A program made the translations under genes and the position numbers. Source: Singulisphaera sp. (GTDB lineage Bacteria > Planctomycetota > Planctomycetia > Isosphaerales > Isosphaeraceae). From it: 41,374 nucleotides of DNA. Under the pieces are notes generated by a model. That model ran no database searches. It worked only from the letters and a program-made list of their open reading frames with translations, and had not been told where the DNA came from. Of this stretch, positions 20,061 through 29,387 are shown piece by piece. Within the stretch, counting starts at the first letter, position 1. Each line of letters begins with the position of its first letter. The DNA lies in assembly GCA_027451445.1 (NCBI GenBank), contig DAIDJG010000007.1, positions 1-41,374 of the forward strand. Direction: 5' to 3'.

Positions 20061-20543
20061 GTGAGCACCTCAGAGAGCGAGACCGCCGTGCCAATCTACG
20101 TGGATGCCGACGCTTGCCCCGTCAAGGACGAGATCTATAAAGTCGCCCGACGGTATGCGATCAAGGTGTTCGTCGTCGCGAACGCGTCGATTCGCGTCCC
20201 GGCCGAGGAATTGGTCGAACTCGTCGTGGTTCGGAGCGGTTTCGACGCTGCGGACAACTGGATCGTCGAGCGCCTGGCGACCGGCGACATCGTGATAACG
20301 ACAGACATCCCCCTCGCGGAGCGAGCGCTCCTCAAAGGGGCGCGCGTGCTCGGGCCAAAGGGCCTCGAGTTCACCGAGGAGTCGATCGGCGACGCCCTTG
20401 CGACCCGCGCGCTGCTGGACATGTTGCGACAGTCGGGGACGATCGGGGGCGGGCCCGCGCCGTTCGCGAAGGAAGACCGCTCCCGATTCCTCTCGAAGCT
20501 CGATGAACTTGTGAACGCAATCCGCCGCGCCGCTCGGAAATGA
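20061..20543 (+). CDS. UPF0178 (YaiI/YqxD, DUF188) protein
   Basis: 160 residues from the GTG at 20061; a second in-frame GTG at 20088 would give a start closer to the family norm (…[20 protein letters not shown]). It has the PIN-like Rossmann pattern of the family: [66 protein letters not shown] and the C-terminal [16 protein letters not shown]. Conserved acidic residues (D in VDADACP, Dx[12 protein letters not shown]) fit a PIN-like nuclease site, though the biochemical role of the family is not established. It is transcribed divergently from the DUF6941 cassette and converges on the next gene. Confidence 0.93.
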   Translation: MSTSESETAVPIYVDADACPVKDEIYKVARRYAIKVFVVANASIRVPAEELVELVVVRSGFDAADNWIVERLATGDIVITTDIPLAERALLKGARVLGPKGLEFTEESIGDALATRALLDMLRQSGTIGGGPAPFAKEDRSRFLSKLDELVNAIRRAARK

Positions 20544-20564
20544 CGCCTGCGGTCCGACCCCAGT

Positions 20565-22046
20565 CTATTTGGCCTTGAGTATGAGCTCGGTTGTCACACC
20601 GCCGAGCAAATCCACCGTGACCGACTTGGTTTGCTGATCTTCCGAGCCGGGGTTCGGTTGTCCATACACAACGTACCGGCCGGGGGGAACGTCCTCGAAC
20701 GCCAGCTCGTTCATCGCGTTGATGTTGCCCGACCCCGACCACTTCCCCACCGCTGCGCCCCCGACAGGATTCATGTGGACGATGTAGCCGCCGGGAGGGT
20801 TGTCCTTGAAGTCGACCTTAATCTTGATGTGGCCGGACATCGTCATCTCCAGGGTGATGTCGTCCATCGGCATCGTGATCGGCTGGCCCAATCCAGGACG
20901 GACGTAGCCCTTTTTGCGCACCCAAATCGACGCCTTCCCTGGTGGGAGGTGACTGAACTGAAAGCGGCCGTCGGCACCGGTTTTGACGGCATACTCATGC
21001 GTTGATTCGTAACGCCCTCCCGCTGTCGCCACAACGTCGTGGAACTGCAACGCGACGTCCTCGAGGGGCAAGCCCCGGTCGTCAGTCACGACGCCTGACA
21101 CAGGCGCGGACGGGAGGAGACCGCTATCGTACGAAGCCCAGGCAGGGTGGTCCTCGAACTGAGCATGCCCCGCGACTCTCGGCACGAACCCCTTGGCCTC
21201 GATGACGATACGGTTCCAGCCTGCAGGCGCTTTCTTCAGGACCCAGTGACCCTGCGCATCGGCTGTGGTCTCGGCGACGTTCACGTACCGATACCCGCCT
21301 GTTGGCAGGGTTTCGATCCGCTCCAAGCGCATTTGCGCGGCGATGGGCCGCTGGTTCGCAAGGTCAACGACCTTGCCTTCCACCACGATGCCGTCGGCCT
21401 GGGTAAAGCCATGGGCTTCGAGTCGCTGGTCGATCAGGTCGAGCCCGTCCGGCATACTCACGTCGGCCCATCGAATTCCGCCCCCCACGTAGACGTCGAT
21501 TTGTGCGGGCGGACCTTTGGCGGCTTCACGCGGATCGACTCGGTTCAGATCGGCGGGAAGGCGGCGGAGCGCTCCCCAGTTCGCGGGGACCCACACCATC
21601 AACGACCAGTCGATGGTCGCCGACGCCCGTTTGGCGGCTTCGCGGTTCGGATTGAGCCAGAAGCTATGCCCGACACCATCATGCACGACGACTCGCTTCG
21701 ACTTCACGTCGAGCTGGGAGAAGCCCGCGAGCACGGTGTTCAGGGCCTTCGCATCCCCCCGGCATTCGGAATGCCACTCGCCGCCGCCAAACGGCGGCCC
21801 TTCCCAATAGGCGACTCGACCCTCGTGGTTGAAAAGCGCAGCGGCACCCTTGGGCCAGCCTGGATCGCGGATTGGCTTGTTGCCCACGCCGCCCATGATC
21901 AACGCAAGCGCCTCGTGCCCGGGAGCACCGAGAAGCACCACGGTGAGGCACAAACTGGCTAGCGTAAACCGGTTCAGACCGCGAAGTCGACGTGGTTCGT
22001 CATCTCGGTGCCATCGAAGCACGGCGAAACGGAGGTGCCCGGTCAT
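20565..22046 (-). CDS. secreted protein with carboxypeptidase-regulatory-like domains
   Basis: 493 residues. The signal sequence starts late (FTLASLCLTVVLLGAPGHEALA about residues 27-49), so the true start may be downstream of the ATG at 22046. The N-terminal half (50-210) is of unknown type with PIRDPGWPKGAAALFNHEGR and GGGEWHSECRGDAKALN. From about 215 two or three beta-sandwich carboxypeptidase-regulatory-like repeats follow: GIVVEGKVVDLANQRPIAAQ, APVSGVVTDDRGLPLEDVAL with DGRFQFSHLPPGKASIWVR, and a last one ending with FEDVPPGRYVVYGQPNPGSE. The layout suggests an extracellular or periplasmic protein with adhesive or scaffold role. No enzyme motif is seen. Confidence 0.85.
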   Translation of the reverse strand: MTGHLRFAVLRWHRDDEPRRLRGLNRFTLASLCLTVVLLGAPGHEALALIMGGVGNKPIRDPGWPKGAAALFNHEGRVAYWEGPPFGGGEWHSECRGDAKALNTVLAGFSQLDVKSKRVVVHDGVGHSFWLNPNREAAKRASATIDWSLMVWVPANWGALRRLPADLNRVDPREAAKGPPAQIDVYVGGGIRWADVSMPDGLDLIDQRLEAHGFTQADGIVVEGKVVDLANQRPIAAQMRLERIETLPTGGYRYVNVAETTADAQGHWVLKKAPAGWNRIVIEAKGFVPRVAGHAQFEDHPAWASYDSGLLPSAPVSGVVTDDRGLPLEDVALQFHDVVATAGGRYESTHEYAVKTGADGRFQFSHLPPGKASIWVRKKGYVRPGLGQPITMPMDDITLEMTMSGHIKIKVDFKDNPPGGYIVHMNPVGGAAVGKWSGSGNINAMNELAFEDVPPGRYVVYGQPNPGSEDQQTKSVTVDLLGGVTTELILKAK

Positions 22047-22314
22047 GGTATCCCGCCTTGATTTGGAAATGCTGGCGAACGCGATTTGTCCTCGTTGGTA
22101 GTCAACGTTCGAGCGAACTGAATCTTAGAATTCGACCGCGTCTTCGAAGTTCCGACCGAATCGGAGCAACGCCAAGGCTGTTGAGAGCGATGAAAAGCCG
22201 AGCGCCGCGCCCGACTCGGGTGGACATTCTCCCAGTCCGGTCGTTACAAAGGGGTCCGCACACGAACCTTTGCGGCGCAACGAGGCGCGATCCCCCAACG
22301 GAGACGAACGCAGG

Positions 22315-23304
22315 ATGTTGGCGGAGCCGAACTATCCCTTACGCTTCGAGCCGATCCACAAGGAGTTGATCTGGGGCGGCCGCAGGCTGGAAACGGTGCT
22401 GGGCAAAACCCTTGGGCCGGGGTCCCGCTATGCGGAAAGCTGGGAACTCTCCGATCACCGCGAGGACGTCAGCCGCGTTGTGGAAGGTCCGCTCCAGGGC
22501 GCATCGCTCCGCGAGTTGATCCGGGAGCAAGGCACCGCACTGCTTGGGCCGGCACTTGGTCATCGGACCCAGTTTCCGCTGCTCGTGAAGTTCCTTGATG
22601 CCCACCAGGTCCTCTCGGTGCAGGTCCACCCGGACGATGAGCTCGGACAGAAACTTGCGAGCGACAACGGGAAAACCGAGGCGTGGGTTGTGCTCCACGC
22701 GGAACCGGGAAGCCTGATCTACGCCGGGCTCAAGCAAGGTGTGACCCGCGCGGACTTTGCGGCGGGAATCGAGACCGGGACGCTCGATTCCCTGCTGCAC
22801 CGATTTGAGCCTGCGGCCGGTGATTGCATCATGATTCCGGCGGGCACCGTCCACGCGATTGGCGCAGGCATCGTGTTGGCGGAGATCCAGCAGATGTCCG
22901 ATGCGACGTTCCGCGTCTACGACTGGGGCCGCCTGGGGGCGGACGGCAAGCCGCGACCACTGCACATCGCCGAGGCACTCGAATCCACCGATTTCGCCAA
23001 AGGGCCGGTCGATCCGCTCTCCCCGCGCGTTGAGCGTATTGCCGGGGGCGTTCGCGAACAGCTTGCACGGTGTCCGTACTTCGCCCTGGAACGGCTGCGG
23101 CTGCAGGGGCCGGCCCAGGTAGGTTCGCGCGAGCGGTTCACGATTCTGCTCGGCCTGGGAGGATCGGCCGAGGTTGGCCAGGGCGAGAACACGGTGCGAC
23201 TGGGATTTGGACAGACGCTGCTCCTGCCGGCAGCCCTCGGCCCTTGCAACGTGATTCCTTCGGGCGCGGATGAGGCGGTCGTGTTGACGTGTGTCGTGCC
23301 CTGA
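22315..23304 (+). CDS. manA: mannose-6-phosphate isomerase, class I
   Basis: Interconverts mannose-6-phosphate and fructose-6-phosphate, feeding GDP-mannose synthesis. 329 residues from the ATG at 22315 (MLAEPNYPLRFEP); the frame is open to an ATG at 22270 but those residues are not ManA-like. Begins PIHKELIWGGRRLE, typical of the short bacterial class. The zinc site is complete: QVHPDDE (Gln and His), the Glu of NGKTEAWVV and the His of PAGTVHAIGAG. The C-terminal jelly-roll part is present (ERFTILLGLGGSAEV). It may serve the glycan genes at 31-35 kb. The next gene follows after 36 bp on the same strand. Confidence 0.95.
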   Translation: MLAEPNYPLRFEPIHKELIWGGRRLETVLGKTLGPGSRYAESWELSDHREDVSRVVEGPLQGASLRELIREQGTALLGPALGHRTQFPLLVKFLDAHQVLSVQVHPDDELGQKLASDNGKTEAWVVLHAEPGSLIYAGLKQGVTRADFAAGIETGTLDSLLHRFEPAAGDCIMIPAGTVHAIGAGIVLAEIQQMSDATFRVYDWGRLGADGKPRPLHIAEALESTDFAKGPVDPLSPRVERIAGGVREQLARCPYFALERLRLQGPAQVGSRERFTILLGLGGSAEVGQGENTVRLGFGQTLLLPAALGPCNVIPSGADEAVVLTCVVP

Positions 23305-23340
23305 CCTCGAAGACGAGGCCTCGTAGTTCTGGAGTCCCGC

Positions 23341-24561
23341 ATGGCCGATGGCTCTCCGATTCCTTCGGATGCTCTTACGCTGCGACGCCTGTTTCCCTGG
23401 CTGCGCCTCATTCGGGCGTTCGGCATCGCGCTGGACCCGAAGAAGCTGATCCTCGCCGCTGTTGGGCTGATCTTGCTCCATCTGGGCGGCGCTGCGTTTG
23501 ATCGATTCTTTGGCAAGGACCAGGTGAGCCTCTCCGTCCGGCTGACCGGTGCCGAATCGGGTGGACAGTCCGCCGGTGCGGCGTGGTATCTCGGTCTGCT
23601 GGCGCGGGGGGATGTGGCACCGTCACTGGGGTTCGAAGGCGTGTGGGCGAGTTTCCAGTCCGCGCCCTGGCGATTGACGGAACCGGTTCGAATGCTGGTT
23701 GGTCCGTTTGTGCGCGCCTTCGTTCCGGAGAATCACTGGGGTGCGCTCTTCCATTCGCTCTTGTCGGCGTTGTGGGGCGTGCTCGTCTGGGGAGTGATCG
23801 GCGGAGCGATCGCGCGCATCGCTCTCTTGCAGATGACGCGTTCGGAGACGCTCAACCTTACCGGTGCCACCCGATTCGCGCTCAGGCGAAGCCCGTCGCT
23901 CATCGGCGCTCCGCTGAGCCCTTTATTGGCGATCGTCACCTTCGGGACTCTCTGCGCGTTGTTCGGTCTGCTTTACCACATCCCCGGGGGTGTTGGTCCT
24001 GCGATAGCAGGAACCCTGGGATTCCTGCCGCTGCTCGCCGGGCTCGTGATGGCCCTCGTCCTCGTGAGTCTGGCGCTCGCCTGGCCGCTGATGCCCCCGG
24101 CCGTCGCGTGTGAAGAGGAAGACGCCTTCGATGCCCTGAGCCGGTCGTATGCGTACGTAAACCAGCGCAGAGGGCATTACGCGTTCTACGTGGTCCTGGC
24201 GTGGCTGGTGGGCATTGCCGGGCTGGTGTTTGTCGATATCTTTGTTTACGTGCTCGTGCAGCTCACTCAGTGGGCTCTGAGCCTGACCGCGCCCCGCGAG
24301 CTGATCAGCAGTCTCTTCGGGCCGGGAAGCTCGACCTCGACAGCGGCTTCGCTGCACCAATTCTGGCTCGGGCTCGTCGCGCTCATGGCGCATGCCTGGA
24401 TTTACAGCTACTTCTGGAGCTCGTCCTCGATCGCTTATCTGTTGTTGCGACATGACGTTGATGGCACGCCGTTCCACGAAATCTCGCGGTCGGAGGTGCC
24501 CGCACCAACGGTCAAGGCGCCGGTACCGGCGGGAGAAACGGCGGATTCCGTGGCGCCGTAA
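23341..24561 (+). CDS. polytopic membrane protein of unknown function
   Basis: 406 residues with about six predicted membrane helices: AVGLILLHLGG (40-50), LFHSLLSALWGVLVWGVIGG (about 135-155), LLAIVTFGTLCALFGLLY (about 198-215), GTLGFLPLLAGLVMALVLVS, FYVVLAWLVGIAGLVFVDIF and LVALMAHAWIYSYFWSSSSI near the end. Between the third pair lies PPAVACEEEDAFDALSRSYA, a block resembling the glycerophosphodiester phosphodiesterase membrane-domain / DUF-type helices where an acidic motif precedes a SRSYAYVNQRR helix. No catalytic motif; I do not recognise the family. It follows manA by 36 bp and ends before a palindromic repeat. Confidence 0.8.
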   Translation: MADGSPIPSDALTLRRLFPWLRLIRAFGIALDPKKLILAAVGLILLHLGGAAFDRFFGKDQVSLSVRLTGAESGGQSAGAAWYLGLLARGDVAPSLGFEGVWASFQSAPWRLTEPVRMLVGPFVRAFVPENHWGALFHSLLSALWGVLVWGVIGGAIARIALLQMTRSETLNLTGATRFALRRSPSLIGAPLSPLLAIVTFGTLCALFGLLYHIPGGVGPAIAGTLGFLPLLAGLVMALVLVSLALAWPLMPPAVACEEEDAFDALSRSYAYVNQRRGHYAFYVVLAWLVGIAGLVFVDIFVYVLVQLTQWALSLTAPRELISSLFGPGSSTSTAASLHQFWLGLVALMAHAWIYSYFWSSSSIAYLLLRHDVDGTPFHEISRSEVPAPTVKAPVPAGETADSVAP

Positions 24562-24638
24562 CGACCTGCGTCCTGTACCCGAGGGGAGAACAGTGCGCGA
24601 TCATGTTGCGCACATCATAACTCTGATTCTCGACAATA

Positions 24639-24698
24639 CTAACCCGAAGCGAGAGCGAGGGCATTATATAATTATCCCTCGCTCGCGCGTCGGGTTAG
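24639..24698. repeat. palindromic CTAACCCG..GCGAGGG repeat, likely two-way terminator
   Basis: Arms CTAACCCGAAGCGAGAGCGAGGG (as two parts, 24639-24661) and CCCTCGCTCGCGCGTCGGGTTAG (24676-24698) are inverted copies matching at 21 of 23 positions with an AT-rich 14-bp loop. It lies between convergent genes (24561 plus, 24811 minus), the place and shape expected of a bidirectional terminator, and looks like a dispersed element. Confidence 0.85.
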
Positions 24699-24810
24699 TG
24701 TAAGAGCTCGAGCGGTTCGGCCGCGGCCGTGCCGAAATCACACTGTAAAACGCCGAGTCCGTTGTCGAGCTTCCCTCGGTCGAGACATGCGCTACGGGAA
24801 CGCAGGCCGT

Positions 24811-26091
24811 TCAGGTTCCGTCCCACGTGCCGCTGACGAGCTCGCCGCGAAACACGGTCGCCACGACGGGTAGCTCGGAGTCGAAGAGCAACGCGTGAGG
24901 ATCGCTCTCCTCCCGGTTGGGGAGGGCGACGATGGCGAGGTCGGCCGATTTGCCGACGCGGAGGCTGCCGGCCGTCGCTTCGAGGCGCAACGCCCAGGCG
25001 CCGAAGAGCGTGGCCATCGTGAGGAGAAGGTCACCCCCGAGCGATGGATCGTTCCGGTGGAGAAAGCGCGCTTCGTCGAGCACGCTCAACGACGGCGTCG
25101 AGGCGAGGCTGTCCGTCCCCAGACAGACGATCACGCCACGCTCCAGGAGCGCACGATAAGGATGAGGCGCATGGCCGAACCGAGCGTGCGTCCTCGGACA
25201 AAACGCCACAGCCACGCGATGGTCGTGGGGCGCCGCCTCGGGGCGGAGCTGCCAGAACTCGGAGGGGTCGAAGTACGTGCCGTGTGCGATCAGCCAGTCG
25301 GCGTTTCGCAGCTCACCCTTGCGGACGTAGTCCGCGGGCCGGGAACCGACTGGCTCCCACTCGTCGTCCCATGCGCCAATCTCCTCGAGAAAACGGCGCA
25401 GGGGTCCCTCACGATTTTCGAGAAGCTCGAGCTCTTCGGGCATTTCGGCCAGATGAGTGGAAAGCGGCAGGCGATTCTGCACGGCCTTGTGATAGAGCCA
25501 TCCCGCCGTGCTGTACGGAGCGTGCGGGCTAAGACCCGGTCTCACGAGGGCGGAAGCGTCGGTCTTCGGGCGGATCTTGCTGAGCCAGGCCCCGGCTTCC
25601 TCGCTCGTCTGGAGCCCTCGCGCACGGTGCAAACCGATCAGCTCGGCGAACACTACACCGCGGACCGGTGCCTGGATGACCTGTTTCCAGCTCAGCCCGG
25701 CCGTTGTCGTGTCGGCCAGCACGGTGGTCCCGGAGGCGATGGTCGACGCCAGGTTGCGCTGGACGGCGGAACGAAGGGTGTGCTCCGATCCGCTACGGCG
25801 CTGATTGATCACACGGCGCAGCCACTCGACCTCATTTTCGATGATTTCGCCCGCAGCCTCGGCCGGGGTCGCTTCCGATCGGGGTTTCAGCGGCCCGAGT
25901 TCGAGGTGCGTGTGCGCATTGACAAACCCGGGCACGATGGCCACGTTCCCGAGGTCGAAGTCCGGCCGCCCGGTAAGTGGTCCTACAGCGCCGATACGGC
26001 CGTCAAGAATCGTCAGGCCCCCTCCCTCAATCGGCGGCCCGTCCACCGGGAATACGTACCGCGCGGCAAGTGTCACGAGCTTCGATCGCAT
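24811..26091 (-). CDS. amidohydrolase, candidate aminodeoxyfutalosine deaminase
   Basis: 426 residues. Metal-dependent amidohydrolase of the SAH/MTA deaminase-like group. Metal and active-site residues seen: HxH in VNAHTHLEL (H60, H62), SPHAPYS (H190), STHLAEMPEEL (H213, E216), IAHGTYF (H270) and LGTDSLAS (D327). Two blocks, STHLAEMPEELELLEN and GTDSLASTPSLSVLDEARF, closely resemble the Helicobacter enzyme HP0267 as I remember it, which deaminates 6-amino-6-deoxyfutalosine (MqnX role). Nearby mqnA and mqnC on the same strand support this. The substrate remains inference; a guanine- or chlorohydrolase-like role is the alternative. 57 bp separate it from the upstream permease gene. Confidence 0.85.
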   Translation of the reverse strand: MRSKLVTLAARYVFPVDGPPIEGGGLTILDGRIGAVGPLTGRPDFDLGNVAIVPGFVNAHTHLELGPLKPRSEATPAEAAGEIIENEVEWLRRVINQRRSGSEHTLRSAVQRNLASTIASGTTVLADTTTAGLSWKQVIQAPVRGVVFAELIGLHRARGLQTSEEAGAWLSKIRPKTDASALVRPGLSPHAPYSTAGWLYHKAVQNRLPLSTHLAEMPEELELLENREGPLRRFLEEIGAWDDEWEPVGSRPADYVRKGELRNADWLIAHGTYFDPSEFWQLRPEAAPHDHRVAVAFCPRTHARFGHAPHPYRALLERGVIVCLGTDSLASTPSLSVLDEARFLHRNDPSLGGDLLLTMATLFGAWALRLEATAGSLRVGKSADLAIVALPNREESDPHALLFDSELPVVATVFRGELVSGTWDGT

Positions 26092-26148
26092 GGGTGCGCG
26101 GCCGTCATCGCGAGGGGAAAGGGGTGCTTCCTCCTCCGACGCCGGGGG

Positions 26149-28335
26149 TCACCCGGCGCTCAAGAGCGGCTCATGCGCGACCTGGTCTTTGCCTTCCGAG
26201 AGATCAGAAGCGTTGCTCCGGCGCAACAAGAGCGCGAGCAGTCCGGTCGACAAGAGAATGCTCAGGAGGACCAGCCAGCCATGATATAGCCCCTTCTCCG
26301 GGTTCCGATAGAGCCAATGGGCAATTCGTGCACCGACGGGGTTCGCCGTCCAGTAACCCTGCACGACCGCGAGCGAGTTGTTCACGAAGTGAAACAACAT
26401 CCCCGGCAGGATGCTGCGGCTCCGGACCGCGAGCAAGCCCAGCACCAGTCCCAGGAGTGCAGCGTTGAAGAATTGCTGGGAAAGGCTCATGAGAACGTGC
26501 ATGAAGGCAAACAACACCGACGAGATCAGGATCGCCGAGCGCTCGCGATGACCCCGTTCCAGACCAGAGAGAATAAAACCGCGGAAGGCGAACTCCTCGC
26601 ACACCGCCGGAATCAAGGCAAAGAGAATCACGGCCACACCCACGCTCGGCGCTTCTCCCATGAGACGCGCAATGGCCTCTTTGAGGTGGGCGGTGAGCGG
26701 GAAGAGCCGGCTCACGAAATCACCGAGTTCCATCACCAACGGGTTGAGCGTCAGCACCAATCCGAGCGCAAGTGCGAGGTAAGACCAGTGGGGCCAGCGC
26801 AGGCGCAGGGTCCGCCTGGGCGACGAGGTAAAGAGAACCGCCATCGCCACGGGCGGCATGAGGATGAACGCGATCTGACCGGCGGCCGTGGCCTTCAGTG
26901 AGGTCGCCAGTCCGCTCAACGCCATGTACTGCATCAGGAACCACGCGAGGCTGATCATCAGCGCGAAGCAGAAAAGCGCCTCTCCGCCGTTGGGGGTCGG
27001 CTCCTTGTCGCGCAAAAGGTGCCGCACCCAGAACCGCAGATTAAACCGTTCGGCTTCGCGGAACAGGACATCCTCGCGATGAAACTGGTCGACCGCCCAG
27101 CGCAGCGCAATGGCGCCGTAGAGCACCGTAGGGACGAGCACTGGCAAGAAGAAACGCCACGCGACTTCGTAATCGCCCAGCATCAACGCACGCAGCAACA
27201 GCGAGACCCCGGTCACCGGCAAGCAACTGTAGAAATAGTTGAGCTCGATCCCCGGCATCAGCGTGAGGAAGATCAAGGGGATGCAGACCAGGTAGAGGGG
27301 GGTCATGTAGTACTGGCCTTCCTTCATGCTCTTGGCCAGCACCGCAAGAGCGACGCAGAGCGCCGCGAAGAAAACCGATAGGGGAACCAGGAGCAGCATC
27401 ATCCAGAAAACGGAGAGCAACGACGGTGGCGCGATGACGGTTTCGACCGCATGTCCCGCTCCGTTATTCACCGCTCCCAGTTGCTTCGCAATCTGCACGC
27501 CAGTCAGGCCCATGCTCAGGATGTTGAGCAGCGCGGTGGTCATGCTTGCCAGCACGACCGTCAGGAACTTGCCGATGACGATCTCGCCGCGCGAGGCCGG
27601 GCTAATCAGCAAGGTCTCCATCGTCCCTCGTTCCTTTTCGCCGGCGCAGAGGTCAATCGCAGGATAGAAAGCGCCTGTGAGCGACATCATGACCAGCAGG
27701 AACGGAAACAGCCGTGCCCAGACGTTGACCCCTTGTTCCTCCTTCGAGGCGACGTCCTCTCCCTTGACCTGAATCGGCTCAGTGAAGGTTTTCGGCAACT
27801 GCCGCTCTTTGACGCGCGATAACACAATCTCTTCGCGCCAACGAGCCAGCACTTCCCGGACGCGCAGGTAGGTGATTTGACTGCGCTCGTCGGTGCTCTC
27901 GAAAATGATCGGGATTCCTTCCCGTTCGCTCAGCTTGTCGAGGGTCTGGCGCAGGTCCGCCGGCACGATCAACAGCGCATCGACCTCGCCCCGCCGGATC
28001 GCCGCTTTTTGCTGGGTCGGGTCGAGCCATGGTCCCGCGGCCGTTTCGGTGGAGACGAGCAGACGCTCGGCATCGGCGGGCGAATCGAAGAGCGACGGCT
28101 CGAAACCGTCACCTTTCTCGTTCAACAGCCGCGGGCTCTCCGGCAGGTTTTCGCGACCGAGGATGACAAGCTTGCGCGGCTTCTGCTCGAACTCGGCCGA
28201 GAGCTTGAGCGAGCCGAGTGCCAGCATCGGATAAAGCAGAACGGGCAGGATGAAGACCATGAACAGCGTGCGACGGTCGCGAATCTGGTCGCGTACCTCG
28301 CGCCGCACGATCACGGAGATATTGGACCAACGCAT
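26149..28335 (-). CDS. ABC-2 permease fused to CPBP (CAAX-type) membrane protease
   Basis: 728 residues. Residues 1-430 are an ABC-2 type permease like NatB: first helix TLFMVFILPVLLYPMLALG (23-41), a large external domain (about 50-205), then helices with the GEKERGTMETLLISPASRGE loop (232-251). Residues 450-710 are a CPBP intramembrane metalloprotease with all three motifs: EEFAFR (E580, E581, R585), FAFMH (F609, H613) and HFVNN (H649, N653). So both halves look intact. The partner ATPase gene lies immediately upstream. A role in exporting sodium, peptide or drug, with processing by the protease half, is inference; fused NatB-CPBP proteins are known in other bacteria. Confidence 0.9.
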   Translation of the reverse strand: MRWSNISVIVRREVRDQIRDRRTLFMVFILPVLLYPMLALGSLKLSAEFEQKPRKLVILGRENLPESPRLLNEKGDGFEPSLFDSPADAERLLVSTETAAGPWLDPTQQKAAIRRGEVDALLIVPADLRQTLDKLSEREGIPIIFESTDERSQITYLRVREVLARWREEIVLSRVKERQLPKTFTEPIQVKGEDVASKEEQGVNVWARLFPFLLVMMSLTGAFYPAIDLCAGEKERGTMETLLISPASRGEIVIGKFLTVVLASMTTALLNILSMGLTGVQIAKQLGAVNNGAGHAVETVIAPPSLLSVFWMMLLLVPLSVFFAALCVALAVLAKSMKEGQYYMTPLYLVCIPLIFLTLMPGIELNYFYSCLPVTGVSLLLRALMLGDYEVAWRFFLPVLVPTVLYGAIALRWAVDQFHREDVLFREAERFNLRFWVRHLLRDKEPTPNGGEALFCFALMISLAWFLMQYMALSGLATSLKATAAGQIAFILMPPVAMAVLFTSSPRRTLRLRWPHWSYLALALGLVLTLNPLVMELGDFVSRLFPLTAHLKEAIARLMGEAPSVGVAVILFALIPAVCEEFAFRGFILSGLERGHRERSAILISSVLFAFMHVLMSLSQQFFNAALLGLVLGLLAVRSRSILPGMLFHFVNNSLAVVQGYWTANPVGARIAHWLYRNPEKGLYHGWLVLLSILLSTGLLALLLRRSNASDLSEGKDQVAHEPLLSAG

Positions 28336-28480
28336 TAACCTGCCCCAAATGGAAAGTTTTTATCGACTTCAATAGAGCGGTCCGAGTGGACCTTAGTCGG
28401 CCGTCATACGTCGTCTTAACACCCTGATCCGGTCGCGAAAAGGGGCCGCTGTGTGGAAACGCTGAGTTCAATCCTCGTCT

Positions 28481-29278
28481 TTAATGCAGTGGATGTGCGT
28501 CCTCAACGAATTTCGGCATCGCGCTTTTTTCCTGGCGTTTCGCGTCGGCGAGCTCGACCAGGTGGAAGAACAGTTCTTCGAGGTTCGGCTGATCGTACAG
28601 CCCGAGGAGTTCGTCCGGCTTGCCGTCCGCTTGCACGTTCCCTTTGTGGATGATGGCCACGCGGGAGCAGAGTTTTTCGACCTCGTGCATCGAGTGCGTC
28701 GAAAAGATGATCGTCTTCCCAAGGTCACGCAACTCGGCGATCTTCTGAAGCACCGCGCGTGCGACAAGTACGTCGAGACCGGACGTCGGCTCGTCAAAGA
28801 TCAGGACCGGGGGATCGTGAACGACCGTCCGCGCGATCGACACTTTCTGCTTCATGCCGGTCGACATCTTGGAGCCGAGCATGTTGCGGAAGTCGTTCAT
28901 CTGAAGCCAGTCGAAGATCGTCTCCATCCGCTCTCGAAGCCGTTCGGCACCCATACCGTAGAGCAGTCCGAAATACTCCACGAGTTCCCAGGCGGTCATA
29001 CGGTCGTAGATGCCCGTGCTGGCCGACATGTAGCCGATGCTCGCCCGGACGGCCGCGGCCTCCTGCATCACGTCGTGCCCCGCAACGATCACCTTGCCGC
29101 CCGTCGGCTTGAGGACCGTGCTGAGGATGCGCAGGGTGGTCGTTTTGCCCGCACCGTTGGGGCCCAGGAGACCGAAAATCGCGCCGGGGTGACAATCGAA
29201 GCTGACATCGGCGACTGCCGAGACCCAACCCCGTTCGTAGTCGAGGAACTGCTTCGAGAGATGCTCGACGTGGATCAC
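28481..29278 (-). CDS. ABC transporter ATP-binding protein (NatA-like)
   Basis: 265 residues. Walker [14 protein letters not shown] (about 36-48), signature [11 protein letters not shown] (the STGMKQ form typical of NatA and similar exporters, about 138-148), Walker [15 protein letters not shown]-loop [14 protein letters not shown]. It starts [14 protein letters not shown]; the ATG at 29278. Its C-terminus (after 220) has a short extra helix, [20 protein letters not shown]. The gene precedes the ABC-2/CPBP fusion by 145 bp on the same strand and is almost certainly its ATPase. Confidence 0.95.
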   Translation of the reverse strand: MIHVEHLSKQFLDYERGWVSAVADVSFDCHPGAIFGLLGPNGAGKTTTLRILSTVLKPTGGKVIVAGHDVMQEAAAVRASIGYMSASTGIYDRMTAWELVEYFGLLYGMGAERLRERMETIFDWLQMNDFRNMLGSKMSTGMKQKVSIARTVVHDPPVLIFDEPTSGLDVLVARAVLQKIAELRDLGKTIIFSTHSMHEVEKLCSRVAIIHKGNVQADGKPDELLGLYDQPNLEELFFHLVELADAKRQEKSAMPKFVEDAHPLH

Positions 29279-29387
29279 GCGCGTCCTCGGTGCATGCCGC
29301 CAGTGAGACCGGACATTCAGTTCTGGGAATTCCGTACCCCATCCCTCGCCGCAAGCGGTAAGTGAACTTATCGCTTCAAATCATCAC

